From Clostridium frigidicarnis (lineage in GTDB: Bacteria; Bacillota; Clostridia; Clostridiales; Clostridiaceae): a DNA stretch of 64,000 nucleotides. The DNA lies in contig NZ_FOKI01000011.1 in assembly GCF_900111985.1 (NCBI RefSeq), positions 1-64,000 on the forward strand, read 5' to 3'. The first letter of the stretch is position 1, and each line of letters begins with the position of its first letter. Below, piece after piece: positions 12,001 through 19,774 of this stretch. Position numbers and translations under genes: made by a program. Below the pieces are notes generated by a model. That model saw nothing but the letters and a program-made list of their open reading frames with translations, was not told the origin of the DNA and ran no database searches.

Positions 12001-14556
12001 TATCTTTAAAGGATTTATGGTAGTTTCAACTTCACGTACATTGCCTTTTAACAATTCTAACTGTTGAGCCATAATCTGAAGTTGTTGATTTATTACATTC
12101 TGGATATCACTTTTAGCTGATACATAAGTTTCTTTATTATCAATTTGTATTTTTGTACTATTTTCATTATCAATTAATACCTCATTGCTGCTCTTTTCAA
12201 TTATACTGTTATTAATTGTATTATCTATTTCTTCCTCCATTGTGCTTTCAAGATAAAGAGCTAAATTATAAGGGCTTGAAAGCTCCTTGTAAAATTTACT
12301 TATTGCTATTTCCTTCCCAAAAGTATCTTTAATTGCATTCATTACTTCAATCATATGCATTGAATCTAATCCAATCTCTTGGAAATCGCAATAAAAATCT
12401 ATCTCATTAGGCATTAATCCAGTATATTCACATAAAATATCCTGTAATTTATCAAGAATACCGTCAAGTCTCTTACTATTCAATTTATTATTTTCAACAT
12501 TAACTTCTTCCATAACCTTAATTTCCTCCTTACCATTTGCTGATTTGTTGTTATAACTTATATCATTGGTATTAACACTTTGTTCATTCATATTTTGTGT
12601 ATTTATATTCCCATAATCTATCCAACATCTTCTTCTTTCGAAGGCATATGTTGGTAAACTCACTACATTTCTTTTTTCTCTGCTATAAAACCTCTCCCAT
12701 TCGATATTTGCACCCTTAACATAAGCCTCACAAACAGAAACTATATATTCATAATCCATGCATTTTTTATTTATTTTAATATTAATATTACTGCTTAATT
12801 CATTAATTTCACGCTGTGTAAATTCACAAGTTTCTTTTACTGGTTTTATTTCTGGAACTATTTTATGTTTAGAATAAAACATTTCCTTATCATTAATCTT
12901 TTCAAGACACCCTATTCTTAATGATTGTATTTTTCTTATTAAATCTTTAATATCTTTTACAATTATAGCCACTCTATAATTATAGTGCCCTCTACCTATA
13001 TTGGATGTATAACATATATCTCTATAATTTAAATTTTTAAAACTCTCTGTTGAATTTTGATATCTTACAATAAGTTGCTCAAGACTTTCTTGCGTTTTAG
13101 CTGATAAAATAAATACTTTAAAATTACTTTGATCATCACCTACACCATTTTCTAATTTAGGTGCTTCTTCTAAAACAAAATGACAATTTGTTCCGCTTAT
13201 TCCAAAAGAACTAACACCACATCTTCTAATTGAACCATTATTATTCCACTCTTTTAAAGTATCATTTATATAAACGGGGGATGTTTCAAAATCAATTTCT
13301 CTATTTGGCTCATTAAAATTAATAATTGGAGGTATCATTTTATTTTTCAACGATATGGTAGCTTTTACCACGCCTAGTACACCAGAAGCATGATCTAAAT
13401 GTCCCATATTAGTTTTTACAGAACCAATTGCACAAAATTGATTTTTGCTTGTATACCTTCTAAAGGCCCTTTGTATACCATCTATTTCAATAGGATCTCC
13501 TAATTTTGTGCCTGTTCCATGCGCTTCAATATAAGATATAGTCTCTGGTTCTATCCCCGCATTGTTCCATGCCTTAACAATAACATTTTCCTGTGACTCT
13601 ACGTTTGGAGCTGAAATTCCAATTGAATTTCCATCTTGATTTATTGCATTCCCTTTAATAACTGCATAAATATTATCCCTATCTTTAATCGCTTTGTTTA
13701 AAGGTTTTATAACCAAAGCAATACATCCTTCTCCTGAACCTGTTCCATCAGCACTGTCATCAAAAGTTTTAGCTTTACCATCAAAAGCTTGTATACCTAA
13801 ATTTAATTCTCCTTCAATCCTTAAAAGATTTATTCTTACACCTCCAGCTATAGCCATATCGCAATCACCATTTTTAATTGATTGACATGCTATATGCAAT
13901 GCCACTAATGAAGAAGAACAAGCTGTGTCAATAGCCATTGCTGGACCCTTTAGATCTAACACATATGATAATCTACTTGCAATTATTGATGATAAATTTC
14001 CAGCAAACCCATTAGACATAGATTTAGGATCTATATCTAGTATCATCTTTTTATAGTCATATATCTCATCTCCACTAAAACCAATAAAAATACCTGTTTG
14101 TGTTCCTTTTAACCTTTTACCACCATAACCAGCATCTTCAAGAGCTTCAAATGAAGTTTCAAGAAATATTCTTTGATTAGGACTTATTAGATTTGCTTCT
14201 TTTTGAGTCACGTTAAAAAATCTATAATCAAACTTATCTATTTCTTTTAAATAAGCTCCTTTGCAATAATTACCATCTTTATTTTTTCCAATATATGCTT
14301 TATATCTATCCATGTCCTGTCTTCTGTATTTTGGAAATTCATCAATACAATTCAGTCCACACTTAAGATTTTGCCAAAATTCCGAAACATTTTCTGCATT
14401 AGGTAACCTTACTGATAATCCTATAATAGCTATATCATTTGAACTAATGTTATTTTTTTTATCCTTTTTAATACTCTCTAATAACTCTACCCCTAATTGT
14501 TTATTTATTTTTCCATTTTTAATTCCTTGAAAAATTAAATGAATACTATCACTCAT
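3022..14556 (-). CDS. Hybrid PKS-NRPS: KS-ACP-AMT-C-A(degenerate)-PCP-C-A(Phe-like)-PCP-C
   Basis: A 3,844-residue megasynthase. Ketosynthase with Cys about 213 (DTACSSS) and His motifs HGTGT and GHLDHASG; no AT domain. ACP Ser near 730 (GLDSMHM), then a Lys/Glu-rich linker. A PLP class-III aminotransferase spans about 940-1340 (FDEVITGFR; Lys in YGKIVGGG). Then C (HHIIADGWS, ~1495), an A domain that has lost its core motifs (~1815-2280), PCP (GVNSL, ~2322), C (HHIISDGVS, ~2502), intact A (~2822-3290; code D-A-Y-T-I-A-A-I-C, Phe-like), PCP (GGHSL, ~3345) and a final C (HHIIADGTT, ~3532) with an acidic tail ending LDDDFDF. KS-ACP-AMT-C matches the iturin/mycosubtilin first subunit, where the aminotransferase makes a beta-amine. 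The start overlaps the upstream stop by 8 nt (GGAGGG site), implying translational coupling. Confidence 0.96.
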   Translation of the reverse strand: MSDSIHLIFQGIKNGKINKQLGVELLESIKKDKKNNISSNDIAIIGLSVRLPNAENVSEFWQNLKCGLNCIDEFPKYRRQDMDRYKAYIGKNKDGNYCKGAYLKEIDKFDYRFFNVTQKEANLISPNQRIFLETSFEALEDAGYGGKRLKGTQTGIFIGFSGDEIYDYKKMILDIDPKSMSNGFAGNLSSIIASRLSYVLDLKGPAMAIDTACSSSLVALHIACQSIKNGDCDMAIAGGVRINLLRIEGELNLGIQAFDGKAKTFDDSADGTGSGEGCIALVIKPLNKAIKDRDNIYAVIKGNAINQDGNSIGISAPNVESQENVIVKAWNNAGIEPETISYIEAHGTGTKLGDPIEIDGIQRAFRRYTSKNQFCAIGSVKTNMGHLDHASGVLGVVKATISLKNKMIPPIINFNEPNREIDFETSPVYINDTLKEWNNNGSIRRCGVSSFGISGTNCHFVLEEAPKLENGVGDDQSNFKVFILSAKTQESLEQLIVRYQNSTESFKNLNYRDICYTSNIGRGHYNYRVAIIVKDIKDLIRKIQSLRIGCLEKINDKEMFYSKHKIVPEIKPVKETCEFTQREINELSSNINIKINKKCMDYEYIVSVCEAYVKGANIEWERFYSREKRNVVSLPTYAFERRRCWIDYGNINTQNMNEQSVNTNDISYNNKSANGKEEIKVMEEVNVENNKLNSKRLDGILDKLQDILCEYTGLMPNEIDFYCDFQEIGLDSMHMIEVMNAIKDTFGKEIAISKFYKELSSPYNLALYLESTMEEEIDNTINNSIIEKSSNEVLIDNENSTKIQIDNKETYVSAKSDIQNVINQQLQIMAQQLELLKGNVREVETTINPLKIEEEKEKPVIKIEEQVNKKQKIKETEKINIPYVPYQKLNIKGSTSDKVEQQKHISALIERYTKRTKGTKQLTQEYRHVLANNRNVAGFRPSIKEMVYQLIVKNGHGSKVWDVDDNQFIDISMGFGTYLLGHKPSFIIEAVEKELKNGGVLGPMTSLAGQAASLISELTGAERVAFYNSGTEAVMVAVRLARACTGRSKIVMFSASYHGTFDGILARASMDKSGQKSHAIPMAPGVPDSVVEDVLVLEYGSEEALETIRMNAHQIAAVLVETVQSRRPDFQPKEFLMELRKITEESKTALIFDEVITGFRIHQGGAQAWFGIKADMVTYGKIVGGGMPIGVVAGKAEYLDSVDGGMWSFGDDSYPQNEDKRTFVAGSFCHHPLAMAASIAMLTYLKEQGPQLQEKLNNKTAKMAEELNAFFREEDVPIELVHFGSLFRFASRKNIELLFYYMLDKGVYVWEGRNCFLSTSHSDEDVAYIIKVVKESIREMQNAGFFLKKSNNCKDNIDIFKLTEEQKQLWFLTQIGREKSIAYNEAIVLELHGKLNIEAMNKALQSVVDRHGALRTVICEDGENQKVLPYIKTNLSLVDFSNLEESEQKKEIDEWFQKESNTAFILEEGPLFRVCIIKLSHDRYRLVPIFHHIIADGWSINIFLKELEEFYLAEINGRDYKPKEARQFRDYTLWQESQNEGKSLAETYWIKKFNKVIPDIKLPTSSLQKQFNNCEGKNDYIELGAEFTKEIKNFSKLNKNTVFVTFLAGVAVLMDRLSGQKDIVLGIPTSGQVLMRAADLMGQCVNMIPLCVEVKNELNFCEYVNYIKNEMMDVYEIQRYSVAKILSELKEQGKITNIPNVNVMFNMDLPVDKTKYMDMETEFVAYPAKYVKHNISINIVEIEGKIRIDYSFNGDLFEENMVKYWMEYLVYLLAQGMRNHQNKISNIPLITPYEFHGTSLKEINHKNMCIQDFFMQVAKDYSKKTAISYKEKNLTYEYLENSSSKVANYIINLELNNENTIAIYLKNPLDIIVGILSVLKSGKSYTILDSEKNICEKFTTILTDYVLLDKIEDKNCNLILLDLNKKEIYNQNVELINNRVSPNDIATIVYGKDEENSIKKVSISHRALCQQYISIKEVLMMKPGDKILQIGKVCSNITLEKIFAALFNGCEVVLENNNDMFDLEQIQEYSVDALCITTDIFKSILKEKVQLNNRIKVISVSDGLLLNEHIKDFKKSSLSEIKLVYTYNPSGIPVTITFYDFKDDRNFQEILKRVPIGKPIYDNQIYIQNDVQYDMPVGVPGNLCISGGCFENTQLSNKKQLYEVKEIARFLDDGNLELICTKQNYKQKDYIDIALIKDILNLNEDIKQSFIKEVYIQEKNEKILVAYFVSNKDKKVDIEKLAKYIKSRSLKSRIPSYFVQIDEIPPLNDSKVAVGKLQIIEQVYDNTQLSESEIKLIKICEEILNIKNISIEDDLFELGVNSLIATILISKIHKEFNREISFKELFKLSTLRELAHLLKSTKETIYLNIDKIEKKEFYEATSAQKRLYMIQNFDKANVAYNMPIIFEMEGKIDKDKIERTLYQLVNRHEALRTYFDIIDGEIVQRINEFYEFNLIKKQDDDIEKIIKNFIRPFDLNKAPLFRAELITCSEKHYLLIDVHHIISDGVSVEILTKEFVDLYDEKILESLKFQYKDFATWQNNFLKSEQLKKQEEYWIDAFSGQVPTLNLPYSYERPAIQSFEGRCINFQIDEKITMDLRKLSKETSTTMHMVLLSAFNILLSKYSGQEDIIIGTAISGRTHFDLQNIMGMFVNTLALRNRPERSKRYIDFLNEVKENSLMAYENQSYQFEEIIEKLNLKRDMSRNPLFDVMFNMEDGDEVTSIQLNDALLKIYNIESKVSKFDLVLNVLDKGNTLKCSIEYCSKLFNKGAIERLINHYCTIIEKIVNDYEIKICEVDLLPESEMKQILHEFNETNLEYNKETTIQELFESQVEKTPNNIALVFENDKLTYEELNEKANSIASILRCKGVKENSIVGIMVERSLEMIIGIIGISKAGGAYLPIDPKCPKDRIDYMISDSNATILLSKNNLIRGKSFDCEVLDLSDKELFDNYRDNLERIGECGDLAYIIYTSGTTGVPKGVAIEHRGIVNLINVFRNDFNIDSTKKILQFSNIAFDASVYEIYMGLLFGAQLHIISEEVLMNTSKLNDYIKSKYINVLTLPPFIANEIDFEESKVELIITAGSEAKKSMVSKIPREIQYINAYGPTETTICASIWKRDENVRELVPIGKPIKNTKIYILDKNNKLLPIGIPGELCISGDGVAREYINRRELTLEKFIDNPFEQGTKIYKTGDLARWLQSGNIEFLGRIDNQVKIRGFRIELGEIENKLLQHEHVKEVLVIVREDKQEKYICAYIVSEKEIDKSILREYLKEKLPEYMIPTYFEYLKNIPLTSNGKVDKGALPMPNLEDKLNEYEAPENELEYKLSNIWSNVLGKSNIGVNDNFFDLGGHSLKAMNVLAKIRKQLNKEIGLNELFKAPTIRELSKIIESAEENPYFKIEKAEEKEYYEASSAQKRMYMVQKFDKESTAYNISVAFQIDGKLDFIKVEESIKGLIKRHENLRTAFKEADNNITQKIYNVEDINFTLQQTNKNNDEEIDNIINSFVRPFDLSKAPTLRAALIKITEEKHILVFDLHHIIADGTTMSILANEFSQIYLGKVLNPLNIQYKDYSEWHNMFIKSNEYKNQQNYWINELKDKAPVINIPTDFQRQKIKQYNGESLEFILPQEIIPSLKSIMNKTETTLNILLMSIYKILLSKYSNQKEILIGTAVAGRNLDDFESIVGMFVNTLVLKSTIRDEDTFEEYLLQVKDKTFKAFKNQDYQFEDLISKLNIPKNLSRNPLFDFMFVMQNTKENKLIMNDMKLKEYKLKSKAEKFDMTMSAYDSGEGIYATISYDKQLFKKETIETFAKNYIDMLSQIAVNSKVKLSEMNVVNDFETIENIELDDDFDF

Positions 14557-17500
14557 CTTTTCCCTCCATTAAATTAAACATATTTACTACTTCATCTATA
14601 TTTAATTCATCATTTTGAAGTTTACTAATTAAATCACTTACATCATCTTGCTCTATATCCTTACACTCACAATTCTCTATTTTATTTTGATTCACATATT
14701 CACATTTAAACTTTGATGCAATAAATTCTGATAACTTCGAAACTGTTGTGTAAGAAAATAAATCTATTAACTTAATTTTTCCTGGATACTCTTTATCAAT
14801 TAGAGTAAATACTCTAGAAGCTAATATTGAATCCCCACCAATTTCAAAAAAGTTATCATATATATCAATCTCGTTAAAGCCTAATACCTTTTGCCAAATA
14901 TCAGCGATACTTTTCTCAATTCCAGTATAGCTATAATCATTATTTTTTTCTTGTTCCATGGTCATACACTTATCTTTATTATCTATACTATTACTTATTT
15001 TCTTATACTTATTTAGATTAGCCTCCAAATCATCTGATAATTTGAATGGAAATAGATTCTTCAATTCCAATACATCACTCTCATAATTTAAATTTCCAAC
15101 TATTACTTTTGATTCTGTTGAATTTATGACCTTATCAAAACAATTTATTGCCTTACTTGGTTGTAAAATGTTAAATAATTGTTTTTTCTCAATTATTTTA
15201 GCATCTTTAATTAAATTATCTTTATCCCATGCTGGCCAATTTATAGTTATAGTTCTCATACCTTGATTATTTCTAAATGAAGTTAATGAATCTAAAAAAT
15301 AATTTGCAGCAGTATAATGACTACTTCCCACGCCTCCCATAAGTGTTATAACTGACGAAAACATAATGAAAAAATCTAATTTATCATCTTTTAGAGCATT
15401 GTTTAATATTAAAGTTCCTTTAACTTTAGGTAATAATACTTTTGTAAATATCTCTTCATCCTCTTCACAAATTGGACTTCCTGTAGCCCCAACACCTTCA
15501 CCGGCACTGTGGATTACACCATTTATTCTTTTATATTTATTTCTAATTTCTTCACATACTTTAATAAACTTATTTTCTTCGCATATATCTACAGAAACAC
15601 ATTCAACTTTCGATCCATTTTTTTCTATTTCAATTATATCAAGAATTCTTTTTTTAACTTTTTCATCACATCCATCACTAATGATCTTATTCCATTCTAA
15701 CCTACGTGGCATACTAGTACGATTTATTAAAATTATATTTATATTACCTTTAGAAGCTAAATATTTAGCAATTTCTATTCCTATCCTTCCAAGCCCACCA
15801 GTAATAACATAAACACCATCTTCCTTCACTGTAAAGTTATCTATGGTTCTATTTTCAATATTTAATTTATCAAGTACCTCGATATATCTTTTATTATTTC
15901 GATATGCCACAATGTAATCACTAGAATCGCTTATTATTTCATTAGTTAAAGAACTTGTATTAGTTAATTCATCTATATCTACACATCTACAATTTATTTG
16001 AGGATATTCCCATATAAGACTTTTAGTTAATCCAAATAAAGTAGCATTTTGTGGCTTTATGCATTTATCACTGTTTGTTATTTTATTAACAAATTCACTT
16101 AATATAATAATATTAATTTTTTCACTAACCCTACTTAAAGGTAGTGCCTTAAGCATGTAAAACAAGCTATAAACTCCCATGTCTTGTGTTTGTTCAAATT
16201 CAGGTAGAGTATTAATTGCTTCACATTCATTAATAGTAAAAGTGTGAATGATATAAGCTATATTATTTAAATCAATCTCTTTAAAAAGTTCTGAATAGTT
16301 ATCTATAGTATTTTCAATTATATATTTATCATTACTTATCTTCTTAAACTTTTTTCCAAGTTCTACATCTATAACAGAATATTCTTGCATTTTTAAATCA
16401 TATACAAGGTCATTAACCTTTTGTTTTCTACCTTTTAATAATAATATTTTCTTATTTAATTTAATATTGTTTGTTTGTTTAGGCTCATAATTTTCCCATA
16501 TGGTTTTAAAGTAGAAATTATCATCATATTGTTCTAGTGTCTCATCACAACATGAAAGATTAATCCAACATCTTTCTTTTTTAAATGGATACGTAGGCAA
16601 ACTTAGTTTCCTATTTCTTTCATTACTATAAAGTAACTCCCAGTTTACATCTGCTCCCTTTATATAAAAATCACATAATCTTTCAAGATCAGTTATACCT
16701 TTTTCATCTATATATTTTCGTATACTATCATTAGCTAAATTGCTTAGCTCATTTTGCATGTCAGTGGTTATATATTTAACCCCTTCTTTGCCATTATCTT
16801 TTGATCTCACGTCATGTTTCCCATAATACACATGACCATAATTTATATTTTCAAAAGCCTCTAAATTTAAAGCTTCTATTTTTTCTATAAAATCATTCTT
16901 TGATTTTCCAATAATAGCAATTCTATGTTTATGATGATGTCTTCCAGTATTCGCTGTATAACAAACATCATTAATATTACTTTCTTTCATACTATATATA
17001 TAAGCCTTAGACCCCTTTAATAGATTTATAAGTGATTCCTTTGTAACTGCTGAAACAGTTAATATATTAAACTCATTTTCTACTATATTCCCTTCAACTT
17101 CTGGTGCTTCTTCTAAAACAACATGACAGTTTGTACCACTCATCCCAAATGAACTAACCCCACATCTTCTAGGAAATTCACCTTCTTTCCATTCCTTTAA
17201 AATATCATTAATATATAATGGTGATTCTATAAATTTAATTTTAGGATTAGGTCTTTTAAAGTGAACTATAGGAGGAATCATTTTATTTTTTAATGCTAAT
17301 ACTGCTTTTATCAATCCAACAATGCCAGCTGAACTATCTAAGTGCCCTAGGTTAGTTTTAACAGATCCAACTGCACAAAATTGAGTTTTCTTTGTATATC
17401 TTCTAAATGCTCTCTTTAACCCATCTACCTCAATTGGATCTCCAAGCTTTGTACCAGTTCCATGAGCTTCAATATATGATATTGTCTCAGGATTTATTCC

Positions 17501-18454
17501 TGACTCTACCCAAGCCTTTGAAATAACCTCTTCTTGCGCAACAGCATTAGGTGCTGTTAGACTTATAGAACTACCATCTTGATTTATTGCACTTCCCTTA
17601 ATTACAGCATATATATTATCTCTATCCTTTATAGCTTTATACAAAGGCTTAAGTAATATTGCAGCTACTCCTTCTCCTCCACCCGTACCATCTGAACTAA
17701 AATCAAATGTCTTCGTCCTTGAGTCAGAAGATTCTATCCCTAATCTAACTTGTCTTATAGGCAATAAATATATCTGAACCCCACCTGCAATAGCTATTTC
17801 ACATTCTCCTTTTCTAATACTATCACATGCCATATGGACAGCTACTAATGAAGAAGAGCATGTTGTATTTACAACCATGCTTGGACCTTTTAAATCTAAG
17901 ATATAGGAAATTCTACTTGCAATTATTGCTGGTAGGTTTCCTGGTACTGAAATAGGTAAAGATTCTGGTTCAGCCTCTGCTATCATCCTCTTATATTCTG
18001 GATCACACATAGCTCCTACAAATACTCCCGTTTTAGTACCACGAATCTTTTTTCCTCCATAACCAGCATCTTCTATTACACTATAAGAAGTTTCAAGAAA
18101 TAATCTTTGATTTGGATCAATTACACTAGCTTCCTTAGGTGATAATTTAAAAAACTTATAATCAAACTTATCAATCTCTTCTAGATAAGCGCCTTCTTCA
18201 AATTTTAACTCATTGATCTTGCCGGTTTTCTTTCTAAAATAACTAGAAATATCATCGGCTCTATTATCACTAATTGAACTTATACAATCTACTCCATCTC
18301 TAATATTTTTCCAAAAATCATTGACATTATCTGCTTTAGGCAACTTAGCTGATATTCCAATTATTGCAATATCATTTTTATTTATTTTTTTTATGTTACT
18401 CTTATTAATTTCAGATTTATTCAAATTGAAATCATCAAACCTTAGATTTTCCAT
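14549..18454 (-). CDS. AT-less type I PKS: KS-KR-ACP
   Basis: 1,301 residues. Ketosynthase about 25-440 with active Cys near 199 (NTTCSSSLVA), HGTGTKLGDP and GHLDSSAG. A ~190-residue post-KS linker ends in LPTYPFKKERCW, as in AT-less modules. A ketoreductase carries the NADPH motif TGGLGRIG near 884 and the catalytic Ser and Tyr in FSSV and HYTAAN near 1044. ACP Ser near 1203 (IGGDSI). There is no AT, DH or ER, so one extension would leave a beta-hydroxyl. The acyl unit must come in trans, from the adjacent free acyltransferase or from the discrete ACP loaded by the FkbH-type set. The start overlaps the acyltransferase stop by 20 nt and the end overlaps the next start by 8 nt. Confidence 0.95.
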   Translation of the reverse strand: MENLRFDDFNLNKSEINKSNIKKINKNDIAIIGISAKLPKADNVNDFWKNIRDGVDCISSISDNRADDISSYFRKKTGKINELKFEEGAYLEEIDKFDYKFFKLSPKEASVIDPNQRLFLETSYSVIEDAGYGGKKIRGTKTGVFVGAMCDPEYKRMIAEAEPESLPISVPGNLPAIIASRISYILDLKGPSMVVNTTCSSSLVAVHMACDSIRKGECEIAIAGGVQIYLLPIRQVRLGIESSDSRTKTFDFSSDGTGGGEGVAAILLKPLYKAIKDRDNIYAVIKGSAINQDGSSISLTAPNAVAQEEVISKAWVESGINPETISYIEAHGTGTKLGDPIEVDGLKRAFRRYTKKTQFCAVGSVKTNLGHLDSSAGIVGLIKAVLALKNKMIPPIVHFKRPNPKIKFIESPLYINDILKEWKEGEFPRRCGVSSFGMSGTNCHVVLEEAPEVEGNIVENEFNILTVSAVTKESLINLLKGSKAYIYSMKESNINDVCYTANTGRHHHKHRIAIIGKSKNDFIEKIEALNLEAFENINYGHVYYGKHDVRSKDNGKEGVKYITTDMQNELSNLANDSIRKYIDEKGITDLERLCDFYIKGADVNWELLYSNERNRKLSLPTYPFKKERCWINLSCCDETLEQYDDNFYFKTIWENYEPKQTNNIKLNKKILLLKGRKQKVNDLVYDLKMQEYSVIDVELGKKFKKISNDKYIIENTIDNYSELFKEIDLNNIAYIIHTFTINECEAINTLPEFEQTQDMGVYSLFYMLKALPLSRVSEKINIIILSEFVNKITNSDKCIKPQNATLFGLTKSLIWEYPQINCRCVDIDELTNTSSLTNEIISDSSDYIVAYRNNKRYIEVLDKLNIENRTIDNFTVKEDGVYVITGGLGRIGIEIAKYLASKGNINIILINRTSMPRRLEWNKIISDGCDEKVKKRILDIIEIEKNGSKVECVSVDICEENKFIKVCEEIRNKYKRINGVIHSAGEGVGATGSPICEEDEEIFTKVLLPKVKGTLILNNALKDDKLDFFIMFSSVITLMGGVGSSHYTAANYFLDSLTSFRNNQGMRTITINWPAWDKDNLIKDAKIIEKKQLFNILQPSKAINCFDKVINSTESKVIVGNLNYESDVLELKNLFPFKLSDDLEANLNKYKKISNSIDNKDKCMTMEQEKNNDYSYTGIEKSIADIWQKVLGFNEIDIYDNFFEIGGDSILASRVFTLIDKEYPGKIKLIDLFSYTTVSKLSEFIASKFKCEYVNQNKIENCECKDIEQDDVSDLISKLQNDELNIDEVVNMFNLMEGKDE

Positions 18455-19718
18455 ACTCTATACCATATCTCCTTTTTATAAATTCTTGAAAAATATCCTG
18501 TGTATTTGTTTCTTTAAATATCATATTAAATCTATAAATTTGCTCTTCTATAGGTACATTCTTAGTTGTTAAAATTTTATATAATAATTCAACTGATTCA
18601 TTCATTTCCTCTTGCAATGGTAATTCGCCGGTTTCATCTAACTTGCTTTGAATCTCTCCAATTCTGTTATATGGCTCTATGACACCTTCTTTATATTTAT
18701 CTTCATTCCAATTTTTATTTTGTGTGCAAACAGCCATAGCTAAACATCTGCTTACAAAACTTATACTTTTATCATTCTTTCCACTCTTCCAAAAATTAAC
18801 TAATAAGTCTTTATCACTTTTTTGGTTATACGAAAACATTTTTACAGAACTATTACTATCCTTAATCAAATTTTTCAATATACTTTGAGGTCCAATTTCT
18901 ATACCAACTCTTGTATTTTCATTTTTTAAATACTGAATCGTATCATTCCACAAAACAGGTCTAATCATATGCTCAGTAAGATTATCAACTATACATTGTT
19001 GACTTAAATATGGTAATGCATTAATATTAGATATTACTTTATATTTTGGCTTATTAAATGAATATTGTTTTAGCTGTTCCTTATACATTGTTGCAGCCCT
19101 ACTCATTAAAGGACTATGCATAGCAACTCCAGTAAATAACGGAGTAACTTTGGCACCAAGTTCAAGCAAACTATCCTCGACTTTTGTAACTATGTCTTTA
19201 TGTCCAGAAATTGCAACTTGATTCTTAGAGTTGAAACATGAAATTGACGCTAATTTTCCATTACCAGACAATCTTGAACAAACTTCTTTTACAATATCGA
19301 CTGAAATTTCATCTACAATTGTCATAGTGCCATCTTCAATATCGTTTTCTTTCTCTGCTAAAATGCTTCTCATTCTAACAAGCTTAAGTGCATCCTCAAA
19401 TTTTATTGCCTCACTACAAACTAATGCAGAATATTCACCCAAACTATGTCCAGCAAGAAATTTAGGTTCAATACCAACCTGTTCCATATATACCTTAAAA
19501 GTTGCTATACTTACAGTCAATATGGCTGGGAGCATATTTCTTATTCTATTTAGCTCTAATATAGATCCGTCAAAACATAAATCACTTAATTTAAAATTTA
19601 AAATATCATTAGCCTCTTCAAAAATTTTTCTTGCCACACTAAATTCTTTGTATATACTCTTTCCCATCCCTACATACTGAGAACCTTGGCCTGAAAAAAG
19701 AATTGCCATTTTCTCCAT
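18435..19718 (-). CDS. Free-standing (trans) acyltransferase, FabD/FenF-like
   Basis: 427 residues. The N-terminal ~300 form an acyltransferase fold: substrate-loop FSGQGSQYVGMG, nucleophile Ser in GHSLGEY, and GVAMHSPLM at the specificity position. Malonyl-specific enzymes usually read HAFH there and methylmalonyl ones YASH, so the MHS here does not allow a safe substrate call. The ~120-residue C-terminal extension matches the layout of ItuD/FenF-type enzymes found next to KS-ACP-AMT synthases. It sits directly before the two AT-less PKS proteins and is the obvious donor enzyme for them. Candidate donors are malonyl-CoA, or hydroxymalonyl-ACP as in zwittermicin systems. Ribosome site GGGAGA 8 nt before the ATG. 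Confidence 0.93.
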   Translation of the reverse strand: MEKMAILFSGQGSQYVGMGKSIYKEFSVARKIFEEANDILNFKLSDLCFDGSILELNRIRNMLPAILTVSIATFKVYMEQVGIEPKFLAGHSLGEYSALVCSEAIKFEDALKLVRMRSILAEKENDIEDGTMTIVDEISVDIVKEVCSRLSGNGKLASISCFNSKNQVAISGHKDIVTKVEDSLLELGAKVTPLFTGVAMHSPLMSRAATMYKEQLKQYSFNKPKYKVISNINALPYLSQQCIVDNLTEHMIRPVLWNDTIQYLKNENTRVGIEIGPQSILKNLIKDSNSSVKMFSYNQKSDKDLLVNFWKSGKNDKSISFVSRCLAMAVCTQNKNWNEDKYKEGVIEPYNRIGEIQSKLDETGELPLQEEMNESVELLYKILTTKNVPIEEQIYRFNMIFKETNTQDIFQEFIKRRYGIEYGKSKV

Positions 19719-19774
19719 AACATTTCTCCCTATTATCTTTTAACTTAGTTTATATGAAAATAATCCAAAAAAAT